A DNA stretch of 34,093 nt from JAAYBT01 sp964404395 (GTDB taxonomy: Bacteria > Bacillota > Clostridia > Acetivibrionales > DTU013). The first letter of the stretch is position 1, and every line of letters starts with the position of its first letter. Of the stretch, positions 15,969 through 24,746 are shown one piece after another. The stretch spans positions 1 through 34,093 of the forward strand of contig CAYOKA010000008.1 in assembly GCA_964404395.1 (NCBI GenBank), read 5' to 3'. Both the position numbers and the translations under genes were made by a program. Below the pieces are notes generated by a model. It did not search any database and had not been told where the DNA came from. It was given only the letters and a program-made list of their open reading frames with translations.

Positions 15969-17879
15969 ATGAAAAATAAAAACGATTTACTTGCACTACT
16001 TCCTAACGGGCAAGTGTTTGAGTTCTGGGAGCTACCTCAGAAATATGATAGGGAGATCCATGTGGACGGCAAAAATCCCAAGGCATCAGACGAGGGTGAC
16101 GGTACGGCATTACATCCTTTAAAGACGATTAATGCCGCGGCCAGAATGGCTGTTCCCGGGACAAGAGTATTAATCCATGGTGGCACATACCGCGAAACAG
16201 TACAGCCTGCGGTTGGAGGAGAGAGCCCCGAAAAGATGATAAGCTATGAGGCTTTCGAGGGAGAAGAAGTTATTATAAAGGCTTCTGTTGAGGTCAAAAG
16301 CTTTAACCCCAGCGTCGGGTGGAGGCTGGTCAGAGGCTTCGGCCCGGTCAAGGTAGATACCGAAGGTATAAATGTATGGGAAATCGTAATTAATCCTGAA
16401 GATTTTAAGGGGTACAATCCCTTTTGTGCAGTAAATATCCTTCATGATCGTTTGTTTATTGAGTATGACAAGACCGATATGACGACATATTTGAATAGAA
16501 GAGGTATGGTATTTGTCGACGGCAAGCCGATGAAGCAGGTGCCGCTATACAACATGCTTAGTGAGAATGAAAATGCTTACTGGGTTGAGGCAAATGGGCA
16601 GAAGGTGCATATACGCCTATTCGGGGACGATGACCCCAAAAACCATACTATTGAGCTGACCAACAGGGAGCAATGCTTTGCACCAAAGATTCCCTTCCTG
16701 TCATATATCAAGGTAAAGGGACTTACCCTGGCGCATGCTGCCACTGGTGCACCTGTACCGCAGCGCGGTTCACTTTCTTGTTACCGTGGACACCACTGGA
16801 TTATTGAAGATTGCACCATAGATTGGTCAAACGCAACCGGCATCGATTGTGGAAATGAATGCTGGCATCATTCTCTTATAGAGGGACAGGTAATTGGAAA
16901 CACCATCATAAGGCGTAACACGATAAAGGACGTCGGAGTATGCGGTATTGCCGGGATGTTTGTGGGCAACATGCTGATTGAGGACAACCTCATAACAGGC
17001 ACAGGCTGGCAGCGAATGGAGCTCTCCTGGGAAGCAGGGGGCATCAAGGTGCATAACATGACAAATTCGCTTATTCGCCGCAACGTTATAAAAGAATGCT
17101 ACGGCTGCGATGCAATATGGCTTGATGTGGGCAATGAGAACAATCGTATTACATCAAACCTTTTCCTTGACGGCATTGACTCGAGGGAGCATATATTTAT
17201 TGAGTGTACCCGTGATGAGGAAAACTTAATTGATAATAATATCATATGGAATGTAGAAGGCAGGTACGACAGGAATGCATTACCGGCTGAGCCGGGCTCC
17301 TCCGGCTGGTACAAGACTACAGAGACCGGAATCAAAAATGGTTACGGTATTTATCTGGAAGGTACCGATAGGCTTCGTATGGTAAACAACCTGATAGGCA
17401 AATGCCATATGGCAGGTTTTTTTGCGAAGGTGGTAGCATTCCGCCTGATGGTAAAACGCGGCGGAACATCCAGAGAGAACAAGTTTTTTAACAATTTGTT
17501 TTATCAATGCGGGGATGCTGCGATTATCCTGCCCAACGAACATAATGAGGCAGAGGGTAATGCTTACTCGAATATGCCGGGGGGATTTTTAAGGGTAATG
17601 TACCCTGAACCGGAAATGTGCCTGGATCTGCCAACCTGGCAGGAATTCTGCGGATTTGACAAGACAGGATGCGCCTGCGATATGGAAATCCGGATTAATA
17701 GCGAGGATCTAACTATGGAAATAGAACTACACGATGAGCTACCCGAGATAAAAGCGGATGAAAAAGTAGGTACTGATTACTTCGGCAACGAGGCCGGTAC
17801 TATTAGAAAAGCCGGACCGTTCGCAACATTGACAGAAGGGAAGATGCGGTTTTCAATCGATCCCAGGAAGAAATATTGA
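15969..17879 (+). CDS. GH120 beta-xylosidase (right-handed beta-helix)
   Basis: A 636-residue beta-helix protein that I assign to GH120, the family of Thermoanaerobacterium XylC (638 residues). The N-terminus has the helix cap HVDGKNP-ASDEGDGTALHPLKTINAA, followed by repeats such as IIRRNTI, LIEDNLI, LIRRNVI and RITSNLF. Numbered from ATG 15969, the candidate nucleophile is D386 in AIWLDVGNE and the acid/base E412 in IFIECT, matching D382 and E405 of XylC with a three-residue insertion between them. VKGLTLAHAATGAP also matches the family (VKGFEMAHAATPW in others). An earlier ATG at 15960 overlaps the ribosome site AAAGGA, so I prefer 15969. No signal peptide. A generic beta-helix carbohydrate-active enzyme is the alternative. 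Confidence 0.8.
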   Translation: MKNKNDLLALLPNGQVFEFWELPQKYDREIHVDGKNPKASDEGDGTALHPLKTINAAARMAVPGTRVLIHGGTYRETVQPAVGGESPEKMISYEAFEGEEVIIKASVEVKSFNPSVGWRLVRGFGPVKVDTEGINVWEIVINPEDFKGYNPFCAVNILHDRLFIEYDKTDMTTYLNRRGMVFVDGKPMKQVPLYNMLSENENAYWVEANGQKVHIRLFGDDDPKNHTIELTNREQCFAPKIPFLSYIKVKGLTLAHAATGAPVPQRGSLSCYRGHHWIIEDCTIDWSNATGIDCGNECWHHSLIEGQVIGNTIIRRNTIKDVGVCGIAGMFVGNMLIEDNLITGTGWQRMELSWEAGGIKVHNMTNSLIRRNVIKECYGCDAIWLDVGNENNRITSNLFLDGIDSREHIFIECTRDEENLIDNNIIWNVEGRYDRNALPAEPGSSGWYKTTETGIKNGYGIYLEGTDRLRMVNNLIGKCHMAGFFAKVVAFRLMVKRGGTSRENKFFNNLFYQCGDAAIILPNEHNEAEGNAYSNMPGGFLRVMYPEPEMCLDLPTWQEFCGFDKTGCACDMEIRINSEDLTMEIELHDELPEIKADEKVGTDYFGNEAGTIRKAGPFATLTEGKMRFSIDPRKKY

Positions 17880-17882
17880 TAA

Positions 17883-17903
17883 GGAGAAAGCTCTGCTTTC
17901 TCC
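17883..17903 (+). other. perfect hairpin between GH120 and MCP genes
   Basis: GGAGAAAGC, loop TCT, GCTTTCTCC: a nine-base perfect stem four bases after the GH120 stop. It is followed by CAAGC rather than a T-run, so it is more likely a transcript-stabilising or processing element than a full terminator. It may lower expression of the chemoreceptor relative to the enzymes. Confidence 0.55.
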
Positions 17904-17948
17904 CAAGCTAATAAACCCGGATTTGTTTACCGGAGAAATGAGGCGGAT

Positions 17949-20075
17949 ATGGGTATTCTGGAAAACTTAAAAAAAGCTGCTAAAAAAGCAGGAAAGGGTC
18001 TGTCAAAACTTGCAAAAGGCTTTTCTATTTCGAATATATTAAAAAGCATCAGAGGGCAGCTTTTCCTTGCGTTTTTTGTTCCGATAGTTCTTATTATTTT
18101 ACTTGGTGTCGTTTCCTATTTTAACTCTTCCAGCTCAGCAGTCAGCATGGCAACTCAATCTTCAGAAACAGTGATGGACAGCAGTGGCAAATATCTGGAT
18201 CTGATGCTTAAAACCATAAAGGATCAGGTCGATCAAATGTGCGTTGATTCTGACATGCAACAGTATTTCACAAAGAAATGGTCGAAAGATGATATAGATG
18301 ATACACTCTTGAAATCAAAGGTCATGGACAGAATCAACATGAAGCTGGCAACGGCAGTTGCCTTTAACAAAGATATTGACAATGTCATGCTTTTGTCCGA
18401 TGTTGATGAGGCATCTTCCTTTAACACAGATGCTACTTGCGATGATATCAGGAATTCTTCATTTATGGCGGTGCTTGAGCAGAATACGGCTACCGGCGTA
18501 TGGCTTGGGCAGCACAATGAGTTAGACGAATTGAACGAGAGAAGCTCAGACTACTTTTCTCTTACATATATGAAGCCTTTACGCCATCTTATATCAATGG
18601 AGGTTCTCGGACTGCTGGTCGTCGACATAAAACTGGATCCAATAGACGAACTTGTATCAGGAATCAATTTTGGTGAAGATAAGCTGATCTTTATTACGAG
18701 CCCGGACGATAAAGTCATCCTGAATGGCCAGATTGAAGAGAATTCCGACCTACTTGGACAACCCTATTATCAAAAAATTCGAAGTAGTGATGAAGAAAGC
18801 GGTACAGATAGTGTTCTTTTCCGGGGGACAAAATATCTATCCTCCTATCGCAAGGTCGGGGATACAGGTATGGTATTGCTGGGAATGATACCGGAAAGCA
18901 ATTTGAATTCATCAGCCAGAAGTGTGGCTATGGTTACAATTTTTATAGCGCTGGCCGCCGTTTTGATTGCCCTTGCCACAGGTTATACGATGGCAAACAG
19001 TATGGGGGGAACGATTAACAAAATCATTGGAGTGTCTGAAAAAGCGGCCTCCGGCGACCTTTCATCAAACCTCCATTCAAACAGGCGAGACGAATTTGGC
19101 AAGCTGACCATTAGCATCAACTCAATGATTTCCAATATGCGTGCCCTAATTGAACAGACAATCGGCGTCGCTGAAAAGGTATCCTCCTCGGCATTTACGG
19201 TCTCCTTCACGTCGGATCGGGTTTCTGTTGCTTCCACAGAAATTTCGAAAGCGATCCAGGAAATATCGCATGGAGCCTCAGAGCAAGCCACTGACGCCGA
19301 ACATGGTGTGAAACAAATAAGTGAACTGGCTGAGAAAATAAATGAGGTAACCGAATATGCGAAAGTAATTAATGATCTTACGAAGGATACAATGGATATG
19401 ACTCATATCGGTCTATCATCAGTTAATGACTTAGACTCAAAAGCTAGTGAAACGACCGCCATATCCAAAGAAGTAATAAAGGGTATACAGGAGCTCGATG
19501 TCAACTCCAGGTCGATAGGTAAGATAGTAAAGGTCATTAGTAAAATTGCTGACCAGACGAACCTGCTGTCGCTAAACGCAGCCATAGAGGCCGCCAGGGC
19601 GGGAGAATTGGGTAAGGGCTTCGCAGTAGTAGCAGGACAGGTCAGGAAGCTGGCCGAGCAAACTATGGAGGCTGCCCGTGAGATTTCCACTATTGTAGGT
19701 AACACCCAGAGCATGACAACGAAGACAGTAGAAAAGGCTGCCTCAACAGAAACCATACTGAATCTGCAAAATAGTGCTGTTGTAAAGACAATTGAGATGT
19801 TTGGGAAAATCATGACTTCCATGGAGAACCTGTCGATTAAAGTGGATCAGATTATTCGGCTTATAGCAGATATGGAAGAAAGAAAGGAGCAGGCCATCTT
19901 CTCCATACAAAACATTTCAGCTGTATCACAGCAGACAGCCGCATCTTCTGAAGAGGTTACAGCTTCTGCGCAGGAACAGCTTGCCGGCATAGAAGACCTT
20001 GCTTCCAAAGCAGAGGAATTGAAAACAGCCGCTGAGGATTTGCAGAATAATATTCGGAGGTTTAGGATTAAATAG
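17949..20075 (+). CDS. methyl-accepting chemotaxis protein with Cache-type extracellular sensor
   Basis: A 708-residue chemoreceptor. Residues 1-35 are a basic, amphipathic cytoplasmic stretch (AAKKAGKGLSKLAKG), longer than usual; TM1 about 36-57; extracellular domain about 60-322, probably dCache (the segment LSSYRKVGDTGMVLLGMIPES is typical); TM2 about 324-348; HAMP about 349-400; signalling domain to the end. The hairpin tip is DQTNLLSLNAAIEAARAGE (535-553) followed by GKGFAVVAGQVRKLAEQT, where most receptors have VAEEV or VADEV instead of VAGQV. No C-terminal CheR-tethering pentapeptide (ends RRFRIK). It lies 69 bases behind the GH120 gene, on the same strand, so chemotaxis is probably co-expressed with glycan breakdown. 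The ligand may be a plant sugar or the binding protein; that is inference. Confidence 0.92.
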   Translation: MGILENLKKAAKKAGKGLSKLAKGFSISNILKSIRGQLFLAFFVPIVLIILLGVVSYFNSSSSAVSMATQSSETVMDSSGKYLDLMLKTIKDQVDQMCVDSDMQQYFTKKWSKDDIDDTLLKSKVMDRINMKLATAVAFNKDIDNVMLLSDVDEASSFNTDATCDDIRNSSFMAVLEQNTATGVWLGQHNELDELNERSSDYFSLTYMKPLRHLISMEVLGLLVVDIKLDPIDELVSGINFGEDKLIFITSPDDKVILNGQIEENSDLLGQPYYQKIRSSDEESGTDSVLFRGTKYLSSYRKVGDTGMVLLGMIPESNLNSSARSVAMVTIFIALAAVLIALATGYTMANSMGGTINKIIGVSEKAASGDLSSNLHSNRRDEFGKLTISINSMISNMRALIEQTIGVAEKVSSSAFTVSFTSDRVSVASTEISKAIQEISHGASEQATDAEHGVKQISELAEKINEVTEYAKVINDLTKDTMDMTHIGLSSVNDLDSKASETTAISKEVIKGIQELDVNSRSIGKIVKVISKIADQTNLLSLNAAIEAARAGELGKGFAVVAGQVRKLAEQTMEAAREISTIVGNTQSMTTKTVEKAASTETILNLQNSAVVKTIEMFGKIMTSMENLSIKVDQIIRLIADMEERKEQAIFSIQNISAVSQQTAASSEEVTASAQEQLAGIEDLASKAEELKTAAEDLQNNIRRFRIK

Positions 20076-20208
20076 TTTAAATCAAATTGAGAATAAAGCT
20101 GACTCGCCTGATAAGCGATGCTATGGTGTTGCAAATTAGGCTCCCCGGAAAAGGGAATGATTCATAATCTGCATATTAATTATTGCTCCTTTACTTAAGA
20201 TGTGCAGG

Positions 20209-20236
20209 ATGCTACGATTAACCTATGATGTAGCAT
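20209..20236 (+). other. inverted repeat upstream of the AraC regulator
   Basis: ATGCTAC (20209-20215) and GTAGCAT (20230-20236) separated by 14 bases, with TGCA continuing on both sides after small gaps. No T-tract, so not a standard terminator. Could be a regulator site or an mRNA hairpin in the 215-base gap between the MCP and AraC genes. Confidence 0.4.
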
Positions 20237-20290
20237 AATTGCAGTCCTGACTTCGATTTGCGTTAATATAGCGTAGAGGGGTGGAACTGG

Positions 20291-22585
20291 GTGGAGAGGG
20301 TCAAAAAGGGAGAGGGAATACATAAAGTATATATGTACTTTTTGGTCAGAGTGCTTCCCATTCTTATTATTCCCGTCTTTGTTATGGTTGCTATATATTA
20401 TCGGAGCATAGAAGTCATCAATCAACAGACCTACGAAAAAAATTTAGCGGTTTTACAGAGCAGTGCTGAAACAATTAGGAAGACTTTTGACAATATGGAC
20501 AACTTAATTGCATATATAGGCGGAAGTCCAAGTATCAATAGGCTATTTACAACTGTTGATCCGGTTCGCGATGGGTCAACAACTACGGATTTGTTAAGCA
20601 TACAGGGAGAATTGAAGGCTTTGACAACCGCTAATGATCTTCTGCAAAACATCCAGATGTATTCCAGGAAAAACAATATTTTGATAGATTCTACTACAAA
20701 TGCTTTGTATCTCAAAAGGTATTATACAATACACTTCACCATTGAAAACATGGAATTTGATGACTGGTGCAACAATATTTTATCAGCGCCTCACAACTAT
20801 GATATATATTCAAACCTTAAGATAACATCCCTTGCTCAGACTCGGAAGAGCGTGCTATATGCGAAGTCCCTGCCTATGATGGCAAGCAAGGATATAGACG
20901 GGAATGTATTTATCTTTCTGGATGAGACATATCTCCTTGCGCTTTTTAGCAATATACAATACCAAAATTCCGGGTTTATTTATATCCTGGGAAGAGATGG
21001 GGACCCGATTTTATACAATAATGGCTCAAAACTTGATAATCCGCTGGTGGATATTAGCCGTTTCAATGACAATAGCGGTTACTCTCACCAAAATATAGAA
21101 GATACAAATATGTTTGTTACTTATTATAAGGATAGTAGCAGAAACTGGGTTTATATAGCGGCATTGCCGCAGAAACAGGTTCTGGCACCTACGGAAGGGA
21201 TCCAATTATCTATAGGGATACTAATCTTGTTTTCATTATTGACGGGCGGGATTCTATTATTATTGTCTGTGAGGAAGCTTTCAAAGCCCATTTCAAACAT
21301 ATACACTCTGCTTTCTGAAAGTAATGATGTGCTTTCGTATAATGATTTTGAGTATGAAATATCCAAGCTTGTTGAAAGCAATCATGATATGCAGGAAGCT
21401 TTAAACAGTCAGATTCCGGAAATTAAGACATCAATATTTTATAACCTCTTAATTGGCAGATTTAACACCAGAGAGGAGATTAATGATAACCTTTCAAAGA
21501 TTAACATAAAGCTGGATGCAAAATTCTACGTGGTACTGATTGCATCAATCAATGATTTAGATCTCAACAGTAATCTGGAGGAGATTGGCGCACGTAAAGT
21601 TTATATAAATGGCCTTATTACACAGAATTTTAGTAATGTGCAGGGTGTTTACAACCTTGATTTTGAGAGAACAGTTTTTCTTTTGAGTTATGAGCAGCCA
21701 AGCTATGTAGATGTCATGGAGCAGGTCGAAAAAACCACCGAACATATTATTGAGCAGTTGTATTCTCGTGTGAAAGTCAGTATATCCTTTTCCGGAGATA
21801 TTGCCGCAAGTATTATGAATATTCACTCCAGCTTTTTTAATGCTAACACTGCCATTAGCTACAGGGAAAAAAATAGGTCATATACAGTCCAATGGTTTAA
21901 CAAGGCCAGAGACATTGATAAATTGAGCTTTTACTATCCTGTCGAACTGGAGTCACAGATAATTGCCTTGGTTAGTGCGGGAAATACAACTATGCTGTCT
22001 GAGCTGTTTGAGAAAATTGAGCGCAGGAACAGATACATAGCCGGTCTGGATAACAAGTCCTCTTTCCTCGCGCTTTTGCAGTCAATGAATTCTACCCTGG
22101 TAAGAATATTTGGAAAGCCAGGCGAGTATTCAAAACAAATATTGAAGCTAAGGGGAAAAATCACATCACAGCTTGAAAAAAAGGAAGATTTGTTACAAAC
22201 CTTCTACCTTATGAAGGAAGTATTTATGGAAATGGCTACGAACAATAAGGATGAGGCAAGTAAAGACGACAGAAGCCTGATTTTTCAAATACAAAAGTAT
22301 ATTGATGAGCAATATACTGACCCACAGCTTTCGCTTTCCTCCCTGGCAAATGTTTTCGGAATAACAGAAGTGTATCTTTCACACCTGTTCAAACAGGAAT
22401 CCGGTGAAAACTTTTCAAAGTACGTGGAAAGGCTTCGTATGGAGAAAGCACTCCAGCTAATAGAAGAAGGGGATCATTTTATTAATGAAATCTCTGAAAT
22501 TGTAGGGTATAATTCACCTCAGGTTTTCCGCAGAGCATATAAACGTTATTATGGGGTTACCCCCACCGGTGCAAATATTGAATAG
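20291..22585 (+). CDS. membrane-anchored AraC-family regulator (YtdP/YesN type)
   Basis: A 764-residue one-protein sensor-regulator. TM1 about 14-37, extracellular Cache-like domain about 40-300 (QMYSRKNNILIDSTTNALY and KSVLYAKSLPM are typical for this group), TM2 about 304-327, a cytoplasmic linker of about 330 residues, and a C-terminal AraC double helix-turn-helix (about 660-764) with LSLSSLANVFGITEVYLSHLFKQ and ISEIVGYNSPQVFRRAYKRYYGVTP. Such proteins are regularly found next to LplB/YtcP-type transporters without a partner kinase. GTG start at 20291 with AGAGGGG nine bases before; no better in-frame start exists. A terminator follows at 22605, then the transporter operon, whose promoter has a good -10 but a weak -35 and so probably needs this activator. 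Confidence 0.9.
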   Translation: MERVKKGEGIHKVYMYFLVRVLPILIIPVFVMVAIYYRSIEVINQQTYEKNLAVLQSSAETIRKTFDNMDNLIAYIGGSPSINRLFTTVDPVRDGSTTTDLLSIQGELKALTTANDLLQNIQMYSRKNNILIDSTTNALYLKRYYTIHFTIENMEFDDWCNNILSAPHNYDIYSNLKITSLAQTRKSVLYAKSLPMMASKDIDGNVFIFLDETYLLALFSNIQYQNSGFIYILGRDGDPILYNNGSKLDNPLVDISRFNDNSGYSHQNIEDTNMFVTYYKDSSRNWVYIAALPQKQVLAPTEGIQLSIGILILFSLLTGGILLLLSVRKLSKPISNIYTLLSESNDVLSYNDFEYEISKLVESNHDMQEALNSQIPEIKTSIFYNLLIGRFNTREEINDNLSKINIKLDAKFYVVLIASINDLDLNSNLEEIGARKVYINGLITQNFSNVQGVYNLDFERTVFLLSYEQPSYVDVMEQVEKTTEHIIEQLYSRVKVSISFSGDIAASIMNIHSSFFNANTAISYREKNRSYTVQWFNKARDIDKLSFYYPVELESQIIALVSAGNTTMLSELFEKIERRNRYIAGLDNKSSFLALLQSMNSTLVRIFGKPGEYSKQILKLRGKITSQLEKKEDLLQTFYLMKEVFMEMATNNKDEASKDDRSLIFQIQKYIDEQYTDPQLSLSSLANVFGITEVYLSHLFKQESGENFSKYVERLRMEKALQLIEEGDHFINEISEIVGYNSPQVFRRAYKRYYGVTPTGANIE

Positions 22586-22604
22586 AGTCAGTCAATCCTA
22601 TTGC

Positions 22605-22649
22605 AAGAACGTTTTTTGATATTATATTAATAAATGTTCTTTTTTTTTA
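22605..22649 (+). terminator. Rho-independent terminator after the AraC gene
   Basis: Stem AAGAACGTTT (22605-22614) with AAATGTTCTT (22632-22641), one G-T pair, 17-base loop, followed by a run of nine T (22640-22648). Ends the 15.6-kb operon that begins at 7007. Confidence 0.85.
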
Positions 22650-22732
22650 TTTATTTCTTTTATTTTCCGAAATGAGAACTTCTGTTATGTGGGAGATGAA
22701 AAATAGCCTCTTTTACTTCTGCTTCAGACAAG

Positions 22733-22738
22733 TATAAT
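22733..22738 (+). promoter_or_regulatory. -10 element of the transporter operon
   Basis: Perfect TATAAT 34 bases before the ATG at 22772. The -35 position (CTTTTA) is poor. ACAAGT immediately upstream is one half of the AraR-type arm. A weak -35 fits an activator-dependent promoter, presumably served by the AraC protein encoded just upstream. Confidence 0.5.
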
Positions 22739-22771
22739 TTAGGCATAGTCAGAATTTTGGAGGTTTAGTCC

Positions 22772-23746
22772 ATGTCAATTATAGGCAGACCCTTTGCAGC
22801 CAAGTCATCTATGGGACTCATAGGAAAGAAAAAGGATAATTTTCTGCACAGGTTCTTTTTAAGGAAAGGGATTTGGCAATTATATTTGATGGCGCTGCTT
22901 CCTGTTGCTTTTGTAATCGTGTTCAATTATTTGCCCATTGGCGGAATTCTGATGGCCTTTAAAGATTACAGCTTCAGGAAGGGTATTTGGGGGAGCCCCT
23001 GGGTAGGATTAAAATACTTTAAACAGCTTTTTGACACACCAATTTTTTTGGATATTCTTAAAAACACACTGGTAATCAGCTTGTATTCTATAGTCGTAGG
23101 GTTTCCATTTCCAATAATTCTGGCTTTTGCATTTAATGAGGTACGTAATCAGAAAATCAAAAAGACAATACAGACAATTGCTTTTGCCCCCTACTTTATA
23201 TCCACAGTGGTGATAGTTGGTATTCTTATGCAGGTTTTTTCATATCGTTACGGAGTTGTAAACGAACTTTTGAAGTTGCTGGGCAAAAGCCCGATTGATT
23301 TTTTCGGATCATCCGGATTTTTCCGGCCGGCCTATGTATGGTCTGGTGTCTGGCAGGGAGCAGGATATGGCTCGGTTCTTTATACAGCGGCATTATCCGG
23401 TATTGATGTCTCATTATATGAAGCAGCCTACCTGGATGGGGCAAACAAAATACAAAAAATCTTCTATATTGACTTACCCAGTATCACACCGACAATCATA
23501 ATTACCCTTATATTGACAACAGGGGGGATTCTAAATGTAGGCTTCGAAAAGGTCTTCCTGATGCAGAATCCGGTTAATTATGGTATCTCAGAGGTCATAT
23601 CCACATTTGTGTACAAGTCTGGTATCCAACAAGCTCAGTTCAGCTTTGCCACGGCTGTTGGGTTGTTCAATTCAGTAATCAACTGTATTGTTTTGCTATT
23701 AGTTAATTGGTTTTCAAGGCAAGTGAGTGAAACTAGCCTATTTTAG
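22772..23746 (+). CDS. sugar ABC transporter permease, LplB/YtcP-neighbour type (MalF-like)
   Basis: A 324-residue inner-membrane permease of the carbohydrate CUT1 family. The N-terminal 30 residues are basic and cytoplasmic; about six membrane segments follow (for example LMALLPVAFVIVFNYL and TLVISLYSIVVGFPFPIILA). The cytoplasmic EAA loop, which contacts the ATPase, reads YEAAYLDGANKIQKIFYIDLP (residues about 211-231). It follows GGAGG by nine bases. First gene of a three-gene transporter operon; forms a heterodimer with the next gene's product. No ATP-binding subunit is encoded, so a shared MsmX-type ATPase elsewhere in the genome is expected. Confidence 0.93.
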   Translation: MSIIGRPFAAKSSMGLIGKKKDNFLHRFFLRKGIWQLYLMALLPVAFVIVFNYLPIGGILMAFKDYSFRKGIWGSPWVGLKYFKQLFDTPIFLDILKNTLVISLYSIVVGFPFPIILAFAFNEVRNQKIKKTIQTIAFAPYFISTVVIVGILMQVFSYRYGVVNELLKLLGKSPIDFFGSSGFFRPAYVWSGVWQGAGYGSVLYTAALSGIDVSLYEAAYLDGANKIQKIFYIDLPSITPTIIITLILTTGGILNVGFEKVFLMQNPVNYGISEVISTFVYKSGIQQAQFSFATAVGLFNSVINCIVLLLVNWFSRQVSETSLF

Positions 23747-23760
23747 TACAGGGGGAGAAT

Positions 23761-24675
23761 ATGGTGGGCACAATTAGAAGAAACAGAGTGAAGATTTCCG
23801 GCATTGACATTGTATATCTTGGGATTACATATACTTTTCTGGCCTTGTTTACATTGATTGTATTGTATCCTTTGATATATGTGGTGAGTTGTTCCTTTTC
23901 TTCTGCTGAGTCGCTTGTTCGGGGACAAGTATTCTTCTTACCTGTGAAACCTACTTTGCAAGGGTATCAAGCAGTATTCAACAATGCACAGGTATGGACG
24001 GGCTATTATAATTCAATAATCTATACTGTTACGGGGACACTAATAGGTGTTATTACCACTATAGTCGGTGCTTATGTGCTCTCGCGTAAGGAATTTCCGC
24101 TTAGAAAATTTATTACTGTTTTGTTCCTAGTTACGATGTTTTTCAGCGGTGGTATGTTGCCTTCCTATATGTTGATCAGGTCTTTGAGAATGTACAATAC
24201 TATATGGGCGATTATTCTGCCGGGTGGCTTTAGTGTGTGGCTGGCGATCATTGGTAGGACATTTATCAGCTCCACAATCCCGGAAGAGCTGTTTGAGGCG
24301 ACATCAATTGATGGAGGGAACTATTTTCAATATTTTATCAAGATTGTACTACCTCTTGCTAAGCCTATACTGGCGGTATTTGCGCTGAATTATACAGTTA
24401 ACCACTGGAATTCTTACTTTAGTGCGCTAATGTATATGAAGGACGCCAGTAAATATCCGCTGCAAATTACGCTTAGGAATATCATAATAGCGAATATATT
24501 CGATCCGAATTCTATTAATTCTACAGATGTGAAAACCATGATGGAAAGGCAGTACCTCGTTGAATTGCTCAAATATTCATTGATTATTATATCCAGCGCG
24601 CCTCTATTGATAGTGTATCCATTTATCCAAAAATATTTTATCAAGGGCGTCATGATTGGGTCAATAAAAGGCTAG
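23761..24675 (+). CDS. sugar ABC transporter permease, LplC/YtcP type (MalG-like)
   Basis: A 304-residue permease, partner of the preceding one. About six membrane segments (ITYTFLALFTLIVLYPLIYVV is the first); the EAA loop reads FEATSIDGGNYFQYFIKIVLP, and the C-terminus ends in the typical YPFIQKYFIKGVMIGSIKG-like form (last residues KGVMIGSIKG). ATG 14 bases after the preceding stop with GGGGGAG as ribosome site, so translated from the same message. Imports oligosaccharides handed over by the lipoprotein at 24747. Confidence 0.94.
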   Translation: MVGTIRRNRVKISGIDIVYLGITYTFLALFTLIVLYPLIYVVSCSFSSAESLVRGQVFFLPVKPTLQGYQAVFNNAQVWTGYYNSIIYTVTGTLIGVITTIVGAYVLSRKEFPLRKFITVLFLVTMFFSGGMLPSYMLIRSLRMYNTIWAIILPGGFSVWLAIIGRTFISSTIPEELFEATSIDGGNYFQYFIKIVLPLAKPILAVFALNYTVNHWNSYFSALMYMKDASKYPLQITLRNIIIANIFDPNSINSTDVKTMMERQYLVELLKYSLIIISSAPLLIVYPFIQKYFIKGVMIGSIKG

Positions 24676-24698
24676 AAGAAACTGTATTTTGGTAGATC

Positions 24699-24714
24699 CA
24701 GCCGTATGTGGCTG
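24699..24714 (+). other. small intercistronic hairpin before the binding-protein gene
   Basis: CAGCC, loop GTATGT, GGCTG in the 71-base gap before the lipoprotein gene. Hairpins here often protect the binding-protein message so that it is made in excess over the permeases. No T-tract of terminator quality. Confidence 0.4.
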
Positions 24715-24746
24715 TTCTATATAGTTAAAAAAGGGAGGATTATAAG

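Noticed and set aside
17883..17903. Terminator separating GH120 and MCP genes
   Set aside because: The stem is perfect but no T-run follows, so I list it as a processing or stabilising hairpin.
23336..23350. Extra copy of the GGTCTGGT-type repeat
   Set aside because: Lies within the permease coding sequence and lacks the rest of the consensus.
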